The translations under genes were made by a program, and so were the position numbers. The notes under the pieces are model-generated. The model was not told the origin of the DNA, did not search any database, and saw nothing but the letters and a program-made list of their open reading frames with translations. From an uncultured Johnsonella sp. (lineage in GTDB: Bacteria; Bacillota; Clostridia; Lachnospirales; Lachnospiraceae), in assembly GCA_900766185.1 (NCBI GenBank), contig CAAFUL010000125.1, positions 1 to 64,000 of the forward strand: a DNA stretch of 64,000 bases. Reading direction: 5' to 3'. This document shows, piece by piece, positions 1 through 8,343 of the stretch; within the stretch, counting starts at the first letter, position 1; each line of letters begins with the position of its first letter.

Positions 1-1
1 A

Positions 2-64
2 AAGAAAAGATTTGTTATTAGTATGAATCCTTCAGAATTTTTAGAGCAAGTACTGGATTTTTAA
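2..64 (+). CDS. 3' end of an upstream gene (partial, unrecognised)
   Basis: An open frame enters from the left edge and stops with TAA at 62-64. It gives about 20 C-terminal residues, ending in EFLEQVLDF. The piece is too short to assign to a family. A strong promoter begins about 70 bases downstream, so this gene is probably not part of the carotenoid operon that follows. Confidence 0.35.
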   Translation, partial: KKRFVISMNPSEFLEQVLDF

Positions 65-134
65 AAAAGACTATTTTTGTCAAAAGGGGAATATAACATT
101 TCATGCGTACGTCCTGCAAAGACCGGTGTATTTA

Positions 135-163
135 TTGACATTTGAAAACGATTTTACTATAAT
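135..163 (+). promoter_or_regulatory. Consensus sigma-A promoter of the isoprenoid operon
   Basis: A perfect -35 TTGACA (135-140), a 17-base spacer and a perfect -10 TATAAT (158-163). It is the best promoter in the window. It predicts a leader of about 130 bases before the ATG at 300. The end of the leader holds a strong ribosome site (GGAGGAGG, about 289-296). I recognise no known riboswitch in the leader. Confidence 0.85.
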
Positions 164-299
164 ACTTGAATTAGGTATTTTATATATAAAAACTTTTAAT
201 ATTTTACTACTGCGATTCATTGTCCCATATGGGAGACACGAGCCGATGATTCTCGTAGTGATTTTTTGAGGCGGATAAAACCGCTAGTGGAGGAGGATC

Positions 300-1808
300 A
301 TGAAAAGAGTATTGGTTATAGGAGCCGGAATAGGCGGACTTTCGGCAGCAATTCGTCTTCAAAATGTTGGGTATCAGGTGGAAATCTATGAGAAAAATGC
401 TGTTCCTGGGGGAAAGATGCATCGATTGGAATTCGAAGGGCATTCTTTTGATGTGGGACCGACATTGGTTATGATGCCGTCAATCTATCGAGAGATTTTT
501 GAAATCGCAGGACGCAATCCGGACGACTATATTCCTATGTCCAAATTGAATCCGATGTATCATGTCTATTTTAATTCGTCACCCTTAAGATTCTATTCAC
601 TTTCCAACGATTTGGAAGAACTGCATAATATTTTTGAGAATAAGGGCTTTGTAAATTCGATGGGATTCTATGATTATCTCAGTTCGATTTATAAGCGTTA
701 TCAGATTGCCTTGGAGCATTTTATCACAAGACCTTTTAGGCACAGGCGTGATTTTTATAATCCGAAGGTTCTTTGGAATGCACTGAAATTGAAAACTTTT
801 GACAGTGCTGACCAAATGATGTCAAAGTTCATACCTGATAAAGATCTTCAACAGATGCTTAGTTTCCAAACACTCTATATAGGAGTTTCTCCAAAGAAAG
901 GACCTTCTTTATATAATATCATTCCGATGATTGAGTTACTTTACGGAGTTTGGTTTATTAAGGGTGGAATGTTTACGATGGCAAGTCAAATGGCAAAACT
1001 GTTTGAAGAACTTGGAGGAGTGATTCATTACGGTATGCCTGTAGAAGAAATTATTACTAAAGATAAAAAAGTGAAAGGGATTTCAGTTTTAGGAAAAGAA
1101 ATTCTGTCTGATTATGTGATTTGTAATACCGATTTCCCCTATGCGATGAAAAATCTGATTCGTGATGAGACTTGTAAGGGTAAGTATAATTCGGCTAAAA
1201 TAGATGCTATGGATTATTCTTGCTCCTGTTTAGTGTTTTATTGGGGAGTTGAAGGAGTTTATCCTGAGCTTGCTGCACATACCTTTGTAATTGCAAATGA
1301 TTTGGATTCAAATTTGGAAAGTATCTTTGACGGAAGCAAGATTAAAGAGCCATCGGTATATCTTCACATTCCTTCAAATGTGGATCCGTCAATGGCACCT
1401 GAGGGCAAGTCTTCTTTTTACCTGCTTATTCCGGTATCGGATGTGGCGGCATCACAGTATGAATGGGATGATGAGACTGTAAATTATTATAGAGAGCGTG
1501 CGATTTCAACTTTGGAGAAGTTACCTGCACTGAAAAATTTGAGAGATAAAATTTCCTCGGAGAGATATTTTACACCACGAGATTTTATGAATTCATTCAA
1601 CGCTTACCGAGGTGCGACTTTCGGGTTGCAACCTACCTTGATGCAAAGTAATCATTTGAGACCTCAGGCAAAATGTCTTTCCTGCGAAGGTTTGTATTTT
1701 ACAGGTAGTAGTACTCACCCGGGAGCAGGTGTACCGATTGTCATGCAGAGTGGAAAAATATGTGCGCAGGAACTCCGCCTTGATGTGGAAGGAGCGGATT
1801 TCTCATGA
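300..1808 (+). CDS. Carotenoid desaturase, CrtN/CrtI (phytoene desaturase) family
   Basis: This is an FAD-dependent desaturase of the CrtI/CrtN family, which introduces conjugated double bases into a colourless C30 or C40 carotene; more exactly, conjugated double bonds. The 502-residue length is normal for the family. The N-terminus has the dinucleotide-binding motif GAGIGG (residues 8-13), followed by an acidic strand end and the PGGKMH segment. The C-terminus has the family signature FTGSSTHPGAGVPIV, where FAD binding is completed. The stop overlaps the start of the next gene (ATGA), so translation is probably coupled. The neighbour is a squalene/phytoene synthase family enzyme, which supports a carotenoid pathway. 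Sequence alone does not tell me whether the substrate is dehydrosqualene (CrtN) or phytoene (CrtI); C30 staphyloxanthin-type chemistry is common in Firmicutes, so CrtN is my preference. Confidence 0.9.
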   Translation: MKRVLVIGAGIGGLSAAIRLQNVGYQVEIYEKNAVPGGKMHRLEFEGHSFDVGPTLVMMPSIYREIFEIAGRNPDDYIPMSKLNPMYHVYFNSSPLRFYSLSNDLEELHNIFENKGFVNSMGFYDYLSSIYKRYQIALEHFITRPFRHRRDFYNPKVLWNALKLKTFDSADQMMSKFIPDKDLQQMLSFQTLYIGVSPKKGPSLYNIIPMIELLYGVWFIKGGMFTMASQMAKLFEELGGVIHYGMPVEEIITKDKKVKGISVLGKEILSDYVICNTDFPYAMKNLIRDETCKGKYNSAKIDAMDYSCSCLVFYWGVEGVYPELAAHTFVIANDLDSNLESIFDGSKIKEPSVYLHIPSNVDPSMAPEGKSSFYLLIPVSDVAASQYEWDDETVNYYRERAISTLEKLPALKNLRDKISSERYFTPRDFMNSFNAYRGATFGLQPTLMQSNHLRPQAKCLSCEGLYFTGSSTHPGAGVPIVMQSGKICAQELRLDVEGADFS

Positions 1809-2782
1809 ATATAGAATCATCATATCAGGTAGCGGAATCCATTATGAGAAAACATGCTTCAAGTTTCTATGAGGCTTTTGATAAAATTGAGAGAGCAAAG
1901 TTTTTGGATATAGCGGCGGTATATGCTTTTTGTCGATATGCCGATGATTTAGCGGACACAAAGTCTCATAGTAAGGTGATGAAGCTTCAACTCTTAAATA
2001 TGTTGGAAGAAGAAGTGAAGTCCTTGTATGAGGGAGGAAGAGAGGAAGAACAGTATAAAAAATATAATTGGTGGCTTGCATTTGAGAATGCCGTTAGAAT
2101 TCGTAAAATTCCTCTTGAAGCATTGCTTGAGCAAATTGACGGACAGCGAAGTGATATTAATTTTAAAATCATTGAGGATAAAGAAGATTTAATTCTGTAC
2201 TGTAAAAAGGTTGCAGGTACGGTAGGCTTGATGCTGGCACCGATGCTTCGAGGCGATAAAGCTGACGGTCAATATGAATCGATTTGTGAATCTTTGGGTA
2301 TTGCTATGCAGATTACCAATATTCTCAGAGATATTGGAGAAGATTTGAGGGAGCAAAATAGAGTCTATATCCCACAAATTTTTATGAAAAAATATAGTGT
2401 TACAAGAAAAGATTTAGAAAATCTATCTGTTTTACCAAGTACTTTATCAATAAGGCATTTGTTTTTTAAATCAAATTTTAGGGTAGGAGATAATATAGTT
2501 AATCTTTGGGAAGAGACGGCTTTGCTGTCCAAGTATTACTATGATAAATTTTATAAGCATTTGTATATGTTCAGTTCAGATGCTGTTTTTCCGGTGACAG
2601 CTGCGGCTGTATATTATCAGGATATCTTAGAAGAGGTGAGAAAAAACAATTATAACTGTTTTACGAAAAGATGTTACACGAACTCCAAGAGGAAGAGAGA
2701 TTTACTAAAAACGGTATCCGGCTATATAGAGAAATTTAAAAGCGAGAATTTCAACTATGAAGAAGTAAATACAGAACAATGA
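1805..2782 (+). CDS. Squalene/phytoene synthase family enzyme (CrtM/CrtB-like)
   Basis: This family condenses two prenyl diphosphates head-to-head (two FPP to dehydrosqualene, or two GGPP to phytoene). Both aspartate-rich magnesium-binding motifs are present: DDLAD at residues 47-51 and DIGED at 176-180 inside the family-typical NILRD segment, followed by a VYIP signature. The protein has 325 residues, slightly longer than CrtM, with a basic, lysine-rich C-terminal tail. The start codon overlaps the stop of the desaturase by four bases (ATGA). Its product would be the substrate of that desaturase. C30 versus C40 specificity cannot be read from the sequence with confidence. No prenyl diphosphate synthase gene is adjacent. 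Confidence 0.9.
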   Translation: MNIESSYQVAESIMRKHASSFYEAFDKIERAKFLDIAAVYAFCRYADDLADTKSHSKVMKLQLLNMLEEEVKSLYEGGREEEQYKKYNWWLAFENAVRIRKIPLEALLEQIDGQRSDINFKIIEDKEDLILYCKKVAGTVGLMLAPMLRGDKADGQYESICESLGIAMQITNILRDIGEDLREQNRVYIPQIFMKKYSVTRKDLENLSVLPSTLSIRHLFFKSNFRVGDNIVNLWEETALLSKYYYDKFYKHLYMFSSDAVFPVTAAAVYYQDILEEVRKNNYNCFTKRCYTNSKRKRDLLKTVSGYIEKFKSENFNYEEVNTEQ

Positions 2783-2813
2783 AAGGCTAACTGAAGGTTA
2801 GGATAGGAAAGCT

Positions 2814-4262
2814 ATGGATATATTGTTAATAGGACTCTCTTTTTTATATATTTTTTCAGTAATCGGTTTTTCAACAATTATTTTTAGGAAGAATCAAGGT
2901 GAACTAAGCCGTAAATTCATTCATATTATGGTAGGAAATTGGATTTTTATTTCTATTTTTTTTACCGATGTCAAAGCGGCAATATTCGTTCCGGCGGTGT
3001 TTATCATTATTAATATATTGAGCCGAAAGTATAAATTGATTTCCTCTATGGAAAGACAGGATAACAGTTGGGGAACGGTGTACTATTCAATCAGCCTTTG
3101 TGTTGCGGTGGCAGTTCGTTTTGCTACCGGCTGGAATATCTTTCCGATAATCGGAATTTTGATTATGGCTTATGGAGATGGCTTGGCTGCATTAGTCGGC
3201 AAAAAATTCGGGGGAAGAAAGCCGTATTTTTTTGCACCTAAAACTTTGGCAGGAAGCATGACGGTTTTTATTGTGGCAACTGCAGTTACAATTATAACTA
3301 TTTTAACTGTTGGAGATCCCAAGAATATTGTGCGGATAGGAATTGGAACAGTTTACATAATCGGTATTTGCAACGGATTTTTGTCTGCATTTATTGAAGC
3401 TGCGGGAACTAAAGGCTCAGATAATTTGACCCTGCCTCTTGGTTCGGCACTTTTTACGACCTTGGTATTTTATTATGGAGATATTTTCTTTTTTGTCTAC
3501 TTTGTATTTTCTGTCGGCGTTCTTTTGTTGAGTCTTAAGTTTAGATTGTTGACTCCTGATGGGGTTATAGCTGCAATTTTGACGGCAATAACACTTTATC
3601 TGTTGGGTGGTGTGTGGATTGCTATGAGCCTTTATACTTTTTACTTTCTTGGAAGCATTGTAAGTAAAATTAAGAATAAACGAAAGTTGGAAGCGGATCG
3701 ATTTCAAGAATCCGGAGGTGCCAGAACATGGAAGCAGGTTGTATGCAACTCTTTACCCGCTTGTATACTGGTATTTTGTAAATATTTTTCACCAGAGAAT
3801 ATTGAGTTTTCGCTACTGAGTTTTGTGGTTTTTGCAGCGGCAAATGCTGATACATTTTCTTCAGAAATCGGTGTGCTCGGTAAGGGAAAGGTTTTTAACA
3901 TCATCACCGGAAAAAATATTCAACGAGGAGTTTCAGGCGGAGTCAGCTGGGTGGGATTTTTTGCAGGATTTACAGGAGGATTTTTATCGGCTTGGCTTGC
4001 TTTTCCACAGTTCGGATATCAGGGAGTTGCATTTGTTACTCTTACAGCTTTCCTAGGAACTTTGATTGACAGCATTTTGGGAGCTTTATTTCAACGAAAA
4101 TATTTGACTAAAGAAGGCATTATTAGTGATAAAAAAGTCTATGATAATCAAAAACCGATTAAGGGTTTTTCATGGATGTCTAATAATACAGTAAATCTAA
4201 TAAGTTTATGTATTGTCGTTTTATTAGGCTATGCCATAAATCTGATTTGGAAAATTACTTAA
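2814..4262 (+). CDS. Fused phytol/dolichol-kinase-like and DUF92 (VTE6-like) membrane protein
   Basis: A polytopic membrane protein of 482 residues made of two families that are usually separate. Residues about 1-240 resemble the SEC59/VTE5 CTP-dependent prenol kinase family: RKFIH at 33-37, AYGDGLAA at 119-126, then GSM near 147, and DNLTLPL at 203-209. Residues about 245-480 resemble DUF92/TMEM19/VTE6: ADTFSSEIG at 345-353, GVSGGVSW at 372-379 and IDSILGALFQ at 418-427. In plants VTE5 phosphorylates phytol and VTE6 phosphorylates phytyl phosphate to phytyl diphosphate. The gene lies 31 bases after the carotenoid synthase with its own ribosome site, in the same operon. I infer a two-step prenol-to-prenyl-diphosphate salvage enzyme. 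Family membership is fairly sure; substrate and activity are inference. Confidence 0.8.
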   Translation: MDILLIGLSFLYIFSVIGFSTIIFRKNQGELSRKFIHIMVGNWIFISIFFTDVKAAIFVPAVFIIINILSRKYKLISSMERQDNSWGTVYYSISLCVAVAVRFATGWNIFPIIGILIMAYGDGLAALVGKKFGGRKPYFFAPKTLAGSMTVFIVATAVTIITILTVGDPKNIVRIGIGTVYIIGICNGFLSAFIEAAGTKGSDNLTLPLGSALFTTLVFYYGDIFFFVYFVFSVGVLLLSLKFRLLTPDGVIAAILTAITLYLLGGVWIAMSLYTFYFLGSIVSKIKNKRKLEADRFQESGGARTWKQVVCNSLPACILVFCKYFSPENIEFSLLSFVVFAAANADTFSSEIGVLGKGKVFNIITGKNIQRGVSGGVSWVGFFAGFTGGFLSAWLAFPQFGYQGVAFVTLTAFLGTLIDSILGALFQRKYLTKEGIISDKKVYDNQKPIKGFSWMSNNTVNLISLCIVVLLGYAINLIWKIT

Positions 4263-4411
4263 ATGATTTAGTGATAAAAGTTTGATAGATATTAAGCTTA
4301 AAGAGATTATCTGTAGATACGGGTAATCTTTTTATGAATGAAAAGAAAACAATATCGGATTTATAGAGAAGATACTTAAGTGTTTATATATTTTTTAAAA
4401 GAGGCGTGTAT

Positions 4412-4799
4412 ATGAGATACAAAGATATAAGAAAAGAATGCGAAGAGTTATGGGCAAAAAATAAATATTATGTACTAAGCAAATCTCATAAAGCATATCT
4501 TGAGATAAGGGCGTATTTGAGGGAAAAAGAACCGGATGTTTTATGGGTAAAGGAAAAAAATACATGAAGCAAGAGATATGAAGGAGAGTAAAAAAGATTT
4601 TAGTAATGCCGTTCTTCATATATGGGGATATTTCAAAAAAGAAGCAAGCACAATGGAAAAAGAAGAATTATTTGATATATTAAATAAATATATGGAAGGG
4701 AAAAGCAATCAAAATAGTGTAATTGAATACCTTAACACTTTACTAAAGAAATACCCTAATGAATATTTAGAGAAATCAACTTTGCTAAAAGGAGAATAG
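4412..4799 (+). pseudogene. DUF1722 (YbgA-like) gene split by a one-base frameshift
   Basis: Two adjacent open frames give the two halves of one DUF1722 domain. The first (4412-4567, 51 residues) has the typical start with ELWAKNKYYVLS and stops at 4565-4567. The second (ATG 4578, stop 4797-4799) has NAVLHIWGYFKKEA and KYPNEYLEKS, typical of the C-terminal half. The frames differ by one base, and the break lies at a run of seven A (4554-4560). With six A the reading continues as VKEKIHEARDMKESKKDF and the domain is whole. So this is a recent frameshift, a slippage-tolerant gene, or a sequencing error. In E. coli the homologue ybgA sits beside the photolyase gene, and here the next gene is UV-repair-like. 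Confidence 0.75.
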
Positions 4800-4800
4800 T

Positions 4801-5169
4801 ATGAGACTATGGCATGAAGAACTTATCCACTTATTACCAAAAAATCAACTTCTTGGACAACATAGGGAATGTTGTGCTCTGAGGGGCAACGGATGGAAAA
4901 AGAAACATAAAACTGTGGACTATGTGTTTTCATATTCCCCATATCATTTGTTCATGTATCATTTATTAGTTATGGAGGAGATGGAGAAAAGAGGATATAA
5001 TGTTTCTGTGGAATGGAAGGATAAAAATTATAGAGGAAAGGTAGCTGAAAAGTATGATAATCTTGAAGAGGAAATTATAGACAGTCCGATTTACAAAGAG
5101 CATAATATTGAATATCTGGCTGAATGCATAGAAAACTTAGAAAAGAAAGGTATACAGTTAAAAGTATAG
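4801..5169 (+). CDS. Pyrimidine dimer DNA glycosylase-like protein (TIGR02328/endonuclease V type)
   Basis: A small protein of 122 residues. It matches what I know of the TIGR02328 family, related to the T4 endonuclease V pyrimidine-dimer glycosylase: it begins MRLWHEELI and contains LLGQHRECCALRGNGW, then TVDYVFSYSPYHLFMYH. The basic, compact, helical character fits a DNA glycosylase. It starts one base after the stop of the split DUF1722 gene (ribosome site in AAAGGAGAATAG), so the two are likely co-transcribed. The catalytic N-terminal threonine of T4 endonuclease V is not obvious here, so enzymatic activity is not proven. The operon probably ends at the strong hairpin downstream. Confidence 0.75.
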   Translation: MRLWHEELIHLLPKNQLLGQHRECCALRGNGWKKKHKTVDYVFSYSPYHLFMYHLLVMEEMEKRGYNVSVEWKDKNYRGKVAEKYDNLEEEIIDSPIYKEHNIEYLAECIENLEKKGIQLKV

Positions 5170-5195
5170 GAGTTTAGATGAGATAGTTAGATAAT

Positions 5196-5245
5196 GGGTG
5201 TAATTGAAAAGGTGATTTTATTCTTTTCAATTACACCTATTTTTG
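5196..5245 (+). terminator. Rho-independent terminator after the glycosylase gene
   Basis: A 15-bp perfect stem (5197-5211 with 5223-5237, plus a G-T pair) with an 11-base loop is followed by ATTTTTGT. It closes the 4.4-5.2 kb transcript. Confidence 0.85.
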
Positions 5246-5375
5246 TCTAAAAATACATTTCATTACAAATAACCATACATCTTATTACATTTTCCGTTTC
5301 GTATGGATATTTTTTATATAATTGAATCGGTAATATTATGCACCCAAAAATTTTTAATATTAGGAGGTAAAAGAA

Positions 5376-5447
5376 GTGTTAAAAAATATTTACTATCAAC
5401 TCAGTCAAAGTATTCCGATTGAGTTAAATAAAAGAGCACCTTTTTAG
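5376..5447 (+). CDS. Possible 23-residue leader peptide upstream of the ABC pair
   Basis: A GTG-started frame encodes MLKNIYYQLSQSIPIELNKR followed by three more residues. It has a good ribosome site (AGGAGG at about 5363-5368, 7 bases before GTG) and ends 13 bases before the ATPase gene. I recognise no family. It could be a regulatory leader, a remnant of a larger gene, or chance; the good ribosome site is the only positive evidence. No transmembrane segment or signal peptide is visible. Confidence 0.3.
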   Translation: MLKNIYYQLSQSIPIELNKRAPF

Positions 5448-5460
5448 GAGAATATAGAAT

Positions 5461-6201
5461 ATGAGTAAAATAGAAATTTGTAATTTAAAAAAATCGGTAG
5501 AAACAGAGAAAAGCACAAAAGATATTCTTTGTAATCTTACATTAACCATTCCTAAGGGAGAAATTTTTTGCATCATGGGGTCATCAGGAAGTGGAAAAAG
5601 TACATTGCTTAAAATATTGGGTGGTATGGATAGTATAAGTGAAGGAGAAGTTATTTTTTTTGAGAAAAAAATGACCTCTTTTGATGAGTCGGATTATGAA
5701 AGACATCGTAGAGATGACATAGGGTATATTTTTCAAGATTTTAATTTACTTGATGGTCTTACAATCAAAGAGAACATAATTTTACCATTGACATTGCAAA
5801 ATTGCGGACCGGAGATAATAGAAGCAAAATATAAAAATCTTTTGGACTTTTTAGATATAAAAGATTTTGAAAATAGTAAACCCGATAAAGTATCCGGTGG
5901 AGAACAACAAAGAGCGGCAATTGGGCGTGCATTAATAAAATCACCAAAAGTGATTTTGGCTGATGAACCGACCGGCAGTTTGGATAGCAGGAATATGAAA
6001 TCATTTATAGAATTAGTGAAAAATGTAAATCAAAGATTCCATACGACAGTGGTCATTGTAACTCATGATACTTTTGTGGCAAGTAACTGTGATACAGTGG
6101 CATTTATTGAAGACGGATGTATTGGAGAGATTATATATAAGTCTGATTTTCAAGAGGATTTCCATGATAAAATCATAAAAATATTTACACAAGTGAGGTA
6201 A
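5461..6201 (+). CDS. ABC transporter ATPase, MacB/BceA type
   Basis: This is an ATP-binding subunit of the antimicrobial-peptide exporter/detoxification class. It has Walker A GSSGSGKST near residue 40, the signature VSGGEQQRAAIGRAL, Walker B VILADEPTGSLD, and a switch histidine in VTHD. The length (246) is normal. The EPTGSLD form is typical of the MacB/LolD/BceA clade rather than importers. Six bases separate it from a permease with a large extracellular loop, so the two form a transporter. No dedicated kinase-regulator pair flanks it directly; the one at 10.6-12.8 kb is nearest. The substrate is unknown; bacitracin-like or lantibiotic peptides are plausible. Confidence 0.88.
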   Translation: MSKIEICNLKKSVETEKSTKDILCNLTLTIPKGEIFCIMGSSGSGKSTLLKILGGMDSISEGEVIFFEKKMTSFDESDYERHRRDDIGYIFQDFNLLDGLTIKENIILPLTLQNCGPEIIEAKYKNLLDFLDIKDFENSKPDKVSGGEQQRAAIGRALIKSPKVILADEPTGSLDSRNMKSFIELVKNVNQRFHTTVVIVTHDTFVASNCDTVAFIEDGCIGEIIYKSDFQEDFHDKIIKIFTQVR

Positions 6202-6207
6202 TTAGGT

Positions 6208-8118
6208 ATGGGAATTGATTTAAATAAAATAGTCAGTTTTCGTAAATACTACAACTCTTTTATGTTGTTCGCAATATTAATTGCCGTATTTCAAATGTTT
6301 ATACAGTTTAATTTTAATGCCGATGCAATAAAAATCATGAGTGAGGCAGACTATACAATACCTGTATGGTTTACATCTTTAAATATTATCATGATATTAT
6401 TTTTGTTTGTTTATCAGCATTATATTAGCCTGTATATTTTTGATGAGCAAGTAAAAAAGATTGGTATTTTATTTGGAATTGGAGTTAATAAGGGCTATCT
6501 TTGTAAATATCTATATAAAAAGTGGTGTTATTTTTTCCTGATTTCAGTGATTGGTGGGATTTCGCTTGGAACTACCCTTTATGTTTTGATATTTCAGGTA
6601 CTAAAAATAGGAGATTTTATTTCGGTAAAGGACATATCTGTTGTCGGGAGTTCAACAACTTTTGCAGTAGTTTTGATAACCTATATTGTAAATATTGTTT
6701 ATAGGATAAGATTTATAAAAAAATCTGAAATCAAGGAACTGCTTACCTATGAAAGAAAAGTAAAAAAAGTTAAATATCCTAAGATATACACTGCATTGGG
6801 TGTGGTATCTCTTTTAGTCGGAATATATTTTTTAAAGATTTACCAAGTTACATCCTATGGAGTTCTCATAGCACTTATACCTATACTCTGTTTTACTTTA
6901 GCCGCATATTTTCTGATAATGACTTTTTCGGATTGGTATGAGGGGCTTCTTTCCTTGTCTTTGAAGAAATACCTAAAAAGACTTTTCTTTATTTCAAGGC
7001 TGAGGATTGAGTATAAAGATTATGCCAAGTTACTTGTTTTATGTGCAACAAGTATTATTTTTGGCTTGTATATTTTATTTATGAATATTGCTATGTCAAT
7101 AACACCGATAGAAAATTATGATGTAGAAAATCCATATGATTTTGTTGCTGTTATAGATGGAATCAATGATGAGAAACTGAACGATATTCAAAAATTTGAG
7201 CTCGAATTTACTGAGCAAATCGAAAGTTCTCAAATGCTTTATATTCAAGAGGCAAAAATAAAATGGGATAATGATGATTACAACTATTCTATAAATATAA
7301 TGTCGGAAAAAAATTACAGTGATTTGACAGGTAAGTCCTTGGGGATTTCAGGCAATGAAGCTATAGTGTTGACCCAGATGAGTGAAGACAACTATTCAAT
7401 GAGTATTTCGGAAGAAAATGGAGTGAAATGGGGATTTCAACCACCCGGAGATACCGAGGTGAAGATAAATGAACAAATCTATCATTTTAAGATTGTCGGG
7501 GAAATATGGGAAGAAGTGTATAACATAGAAAGGCAAGATAAAAGGACATACATCATTCCGGATAAATATTATGAAAGCCTATTTGTAGATGGGAAAAAAC
7601 AGAGTGTGCAGTATTTTGTCAAAGTTAAGGAAGAATTTAGAGAAACTCATACGGACACAATGTTTTCAAATCTCAAGAAAATTACTGATAATGTAACAGC
7701 AAAATCAGATGTATTGAATTTCAAAAAAGAAAATAGATATGCAGTATCGGTATTGTTGTTTGTTCCGATAGTTTTGATTTTTATTGCACTTTCAGGACTT
7801 ATCTCTTTAAGATTGGATCAAAATTTTAGAAAGAACAAACTTAAATATAAGCGATTACTATACTTGGGATATACGAATATGCAGGTCTTGTCTGAGTTAA
7901 AAAAGGAAATATTCATGTTATTTTTTATTCCATTTGTATTGGGAACGATTTTGTCGGTTATATATACGATATTTTCTATAAATCAAATAAATACAAGTTT
8001 ACTTATAGTTATATGTATAGCTACATTGATATTCTCTTGTATAGAGATTATTTTCTGCAAATTAGCTATAAAGTTGATGAAAAAGAATATCGTTTTACAC
8101 CGGCTGAAAGATACTTAG
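6208..8118 (+). CDS. BceB-like FtsX-family ABC permease
   Basis: A 636-residue permease, close to the size of BceB. Several hydrophobic segments lie in the N-terminal third. A large hydrophilic domain of about 200 residues follows (roughly residues 300-505, between MNIAMSITPIENYD and NRYAVSVLLFVP), then three C-terminal membrane segments with the FtsX-type pattern. This extracellular domain between membrane segments 7 and 8 is the hallmark of peptide-sensing and detoxifying BceB transporters. The gene follows the ATPase by six bases. In the known systems, transporter flux is sensed by a partner histidine kinase; none is directly adjacent. The substrate cannot be read from the sequence. Confidence 0.82.
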   Translation: MGIDLNKIVSFRKYYNSFMLFAILIAVFQMFIQFNFNADAIKIMSEADYTIPVWFTSLNIIMILFLFVYQHYISLYIFDEQVKKIGILFGIGVNKGYLCKYLYKKWCYFFLISVIGGISLGTTLYVLIFQVLKIGDFISVKDISVVGSSTTFAVVLITYIVNIVYRIRFIKKSEIKELLTYERKVKKVKYPKIYTALGVVSLLVGIYFLKIYQVTSYGVLIALIPILCFTLAAYFLIMTFSDWYEGLLSLSLKKYLKRLFFISRLRIEYKDYAKLLVLCATSIIFGLYILFMNIAMSITPIENYDVENPYDFVAVIDGINDEKLNDIQKFELEFTEQIESSQMLYIQEAKIKWDNDDYNYSINIMSEKNYSDLTGKSLGISGNEAIVLTQMSEDNYSMSISEENGVKWGFQPPGDTEVKINEQIYHFKIVGEIWEEVYNIERQDKRTYIIPDKYYESLFVDGKKQSVQYFVKVKEEFRETHTDTMFSNLKKITDNVTAKSDVLNFKKENRYAVSVLLFVPIVLIFIALSGLISLRLDQNFRKNKLKYKRLLYLGYTNMQVLSELKKEIFMLFFIPFVLGTILSVIYTIFSINQINTSLLIVICIATLIFSCIEIIFCKLAIKLMKKNIVLHRLKDT

Positions 8119-8206
8119 TGATATGTATACCATAAAATGTATGTCTTAAAAATTGCACAATATCTTTTTGCTAAATATAAAAAACAAAGTATTGGAGATT
8201 ACAGCC

Positions 8207-8326
8207 ATGGGACATGCTATAAAAGTAATCTACGGTAAAATCAATTTAATATATCAATATTTTCAAAATATTAGAGTTTCTTTATCTTTATATATTAAAC
8301 TACTGACAGTAAAAACTACGGTTTAA
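8207..8326 (+). CDS. Possible 39-residue small protein before the immunity operon
   Basis: An ATG frame of 39 codons starts MGHAIKVIYGKINLIYQYFQ and has a GGAG site about 9 bases upstream. It ends 17 bases before the immunity ATPase gene. It is basic and mildly hydrophobic, with no recognisable leader or lanthionine precursor features (few Ser/Thr and no Cys). It may be a remnant or chance frame in an otherwise gene-free 225-base gap. Confidence 0.25.
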   Translation: MGHAIKVIYGKINLIYQYFQNIRVSLSLYIKLLTVKTTV

Positions 8327-8343
8327 CATACGAGGAGGAAGCT

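Noticed and set aside
8119..8343. Lantibiotic precursor gene before the immunity transporter
   Set aside because: The only frame (39 codons) lacks cysteines and a typical leader, and no modification enzymes exist nearby.
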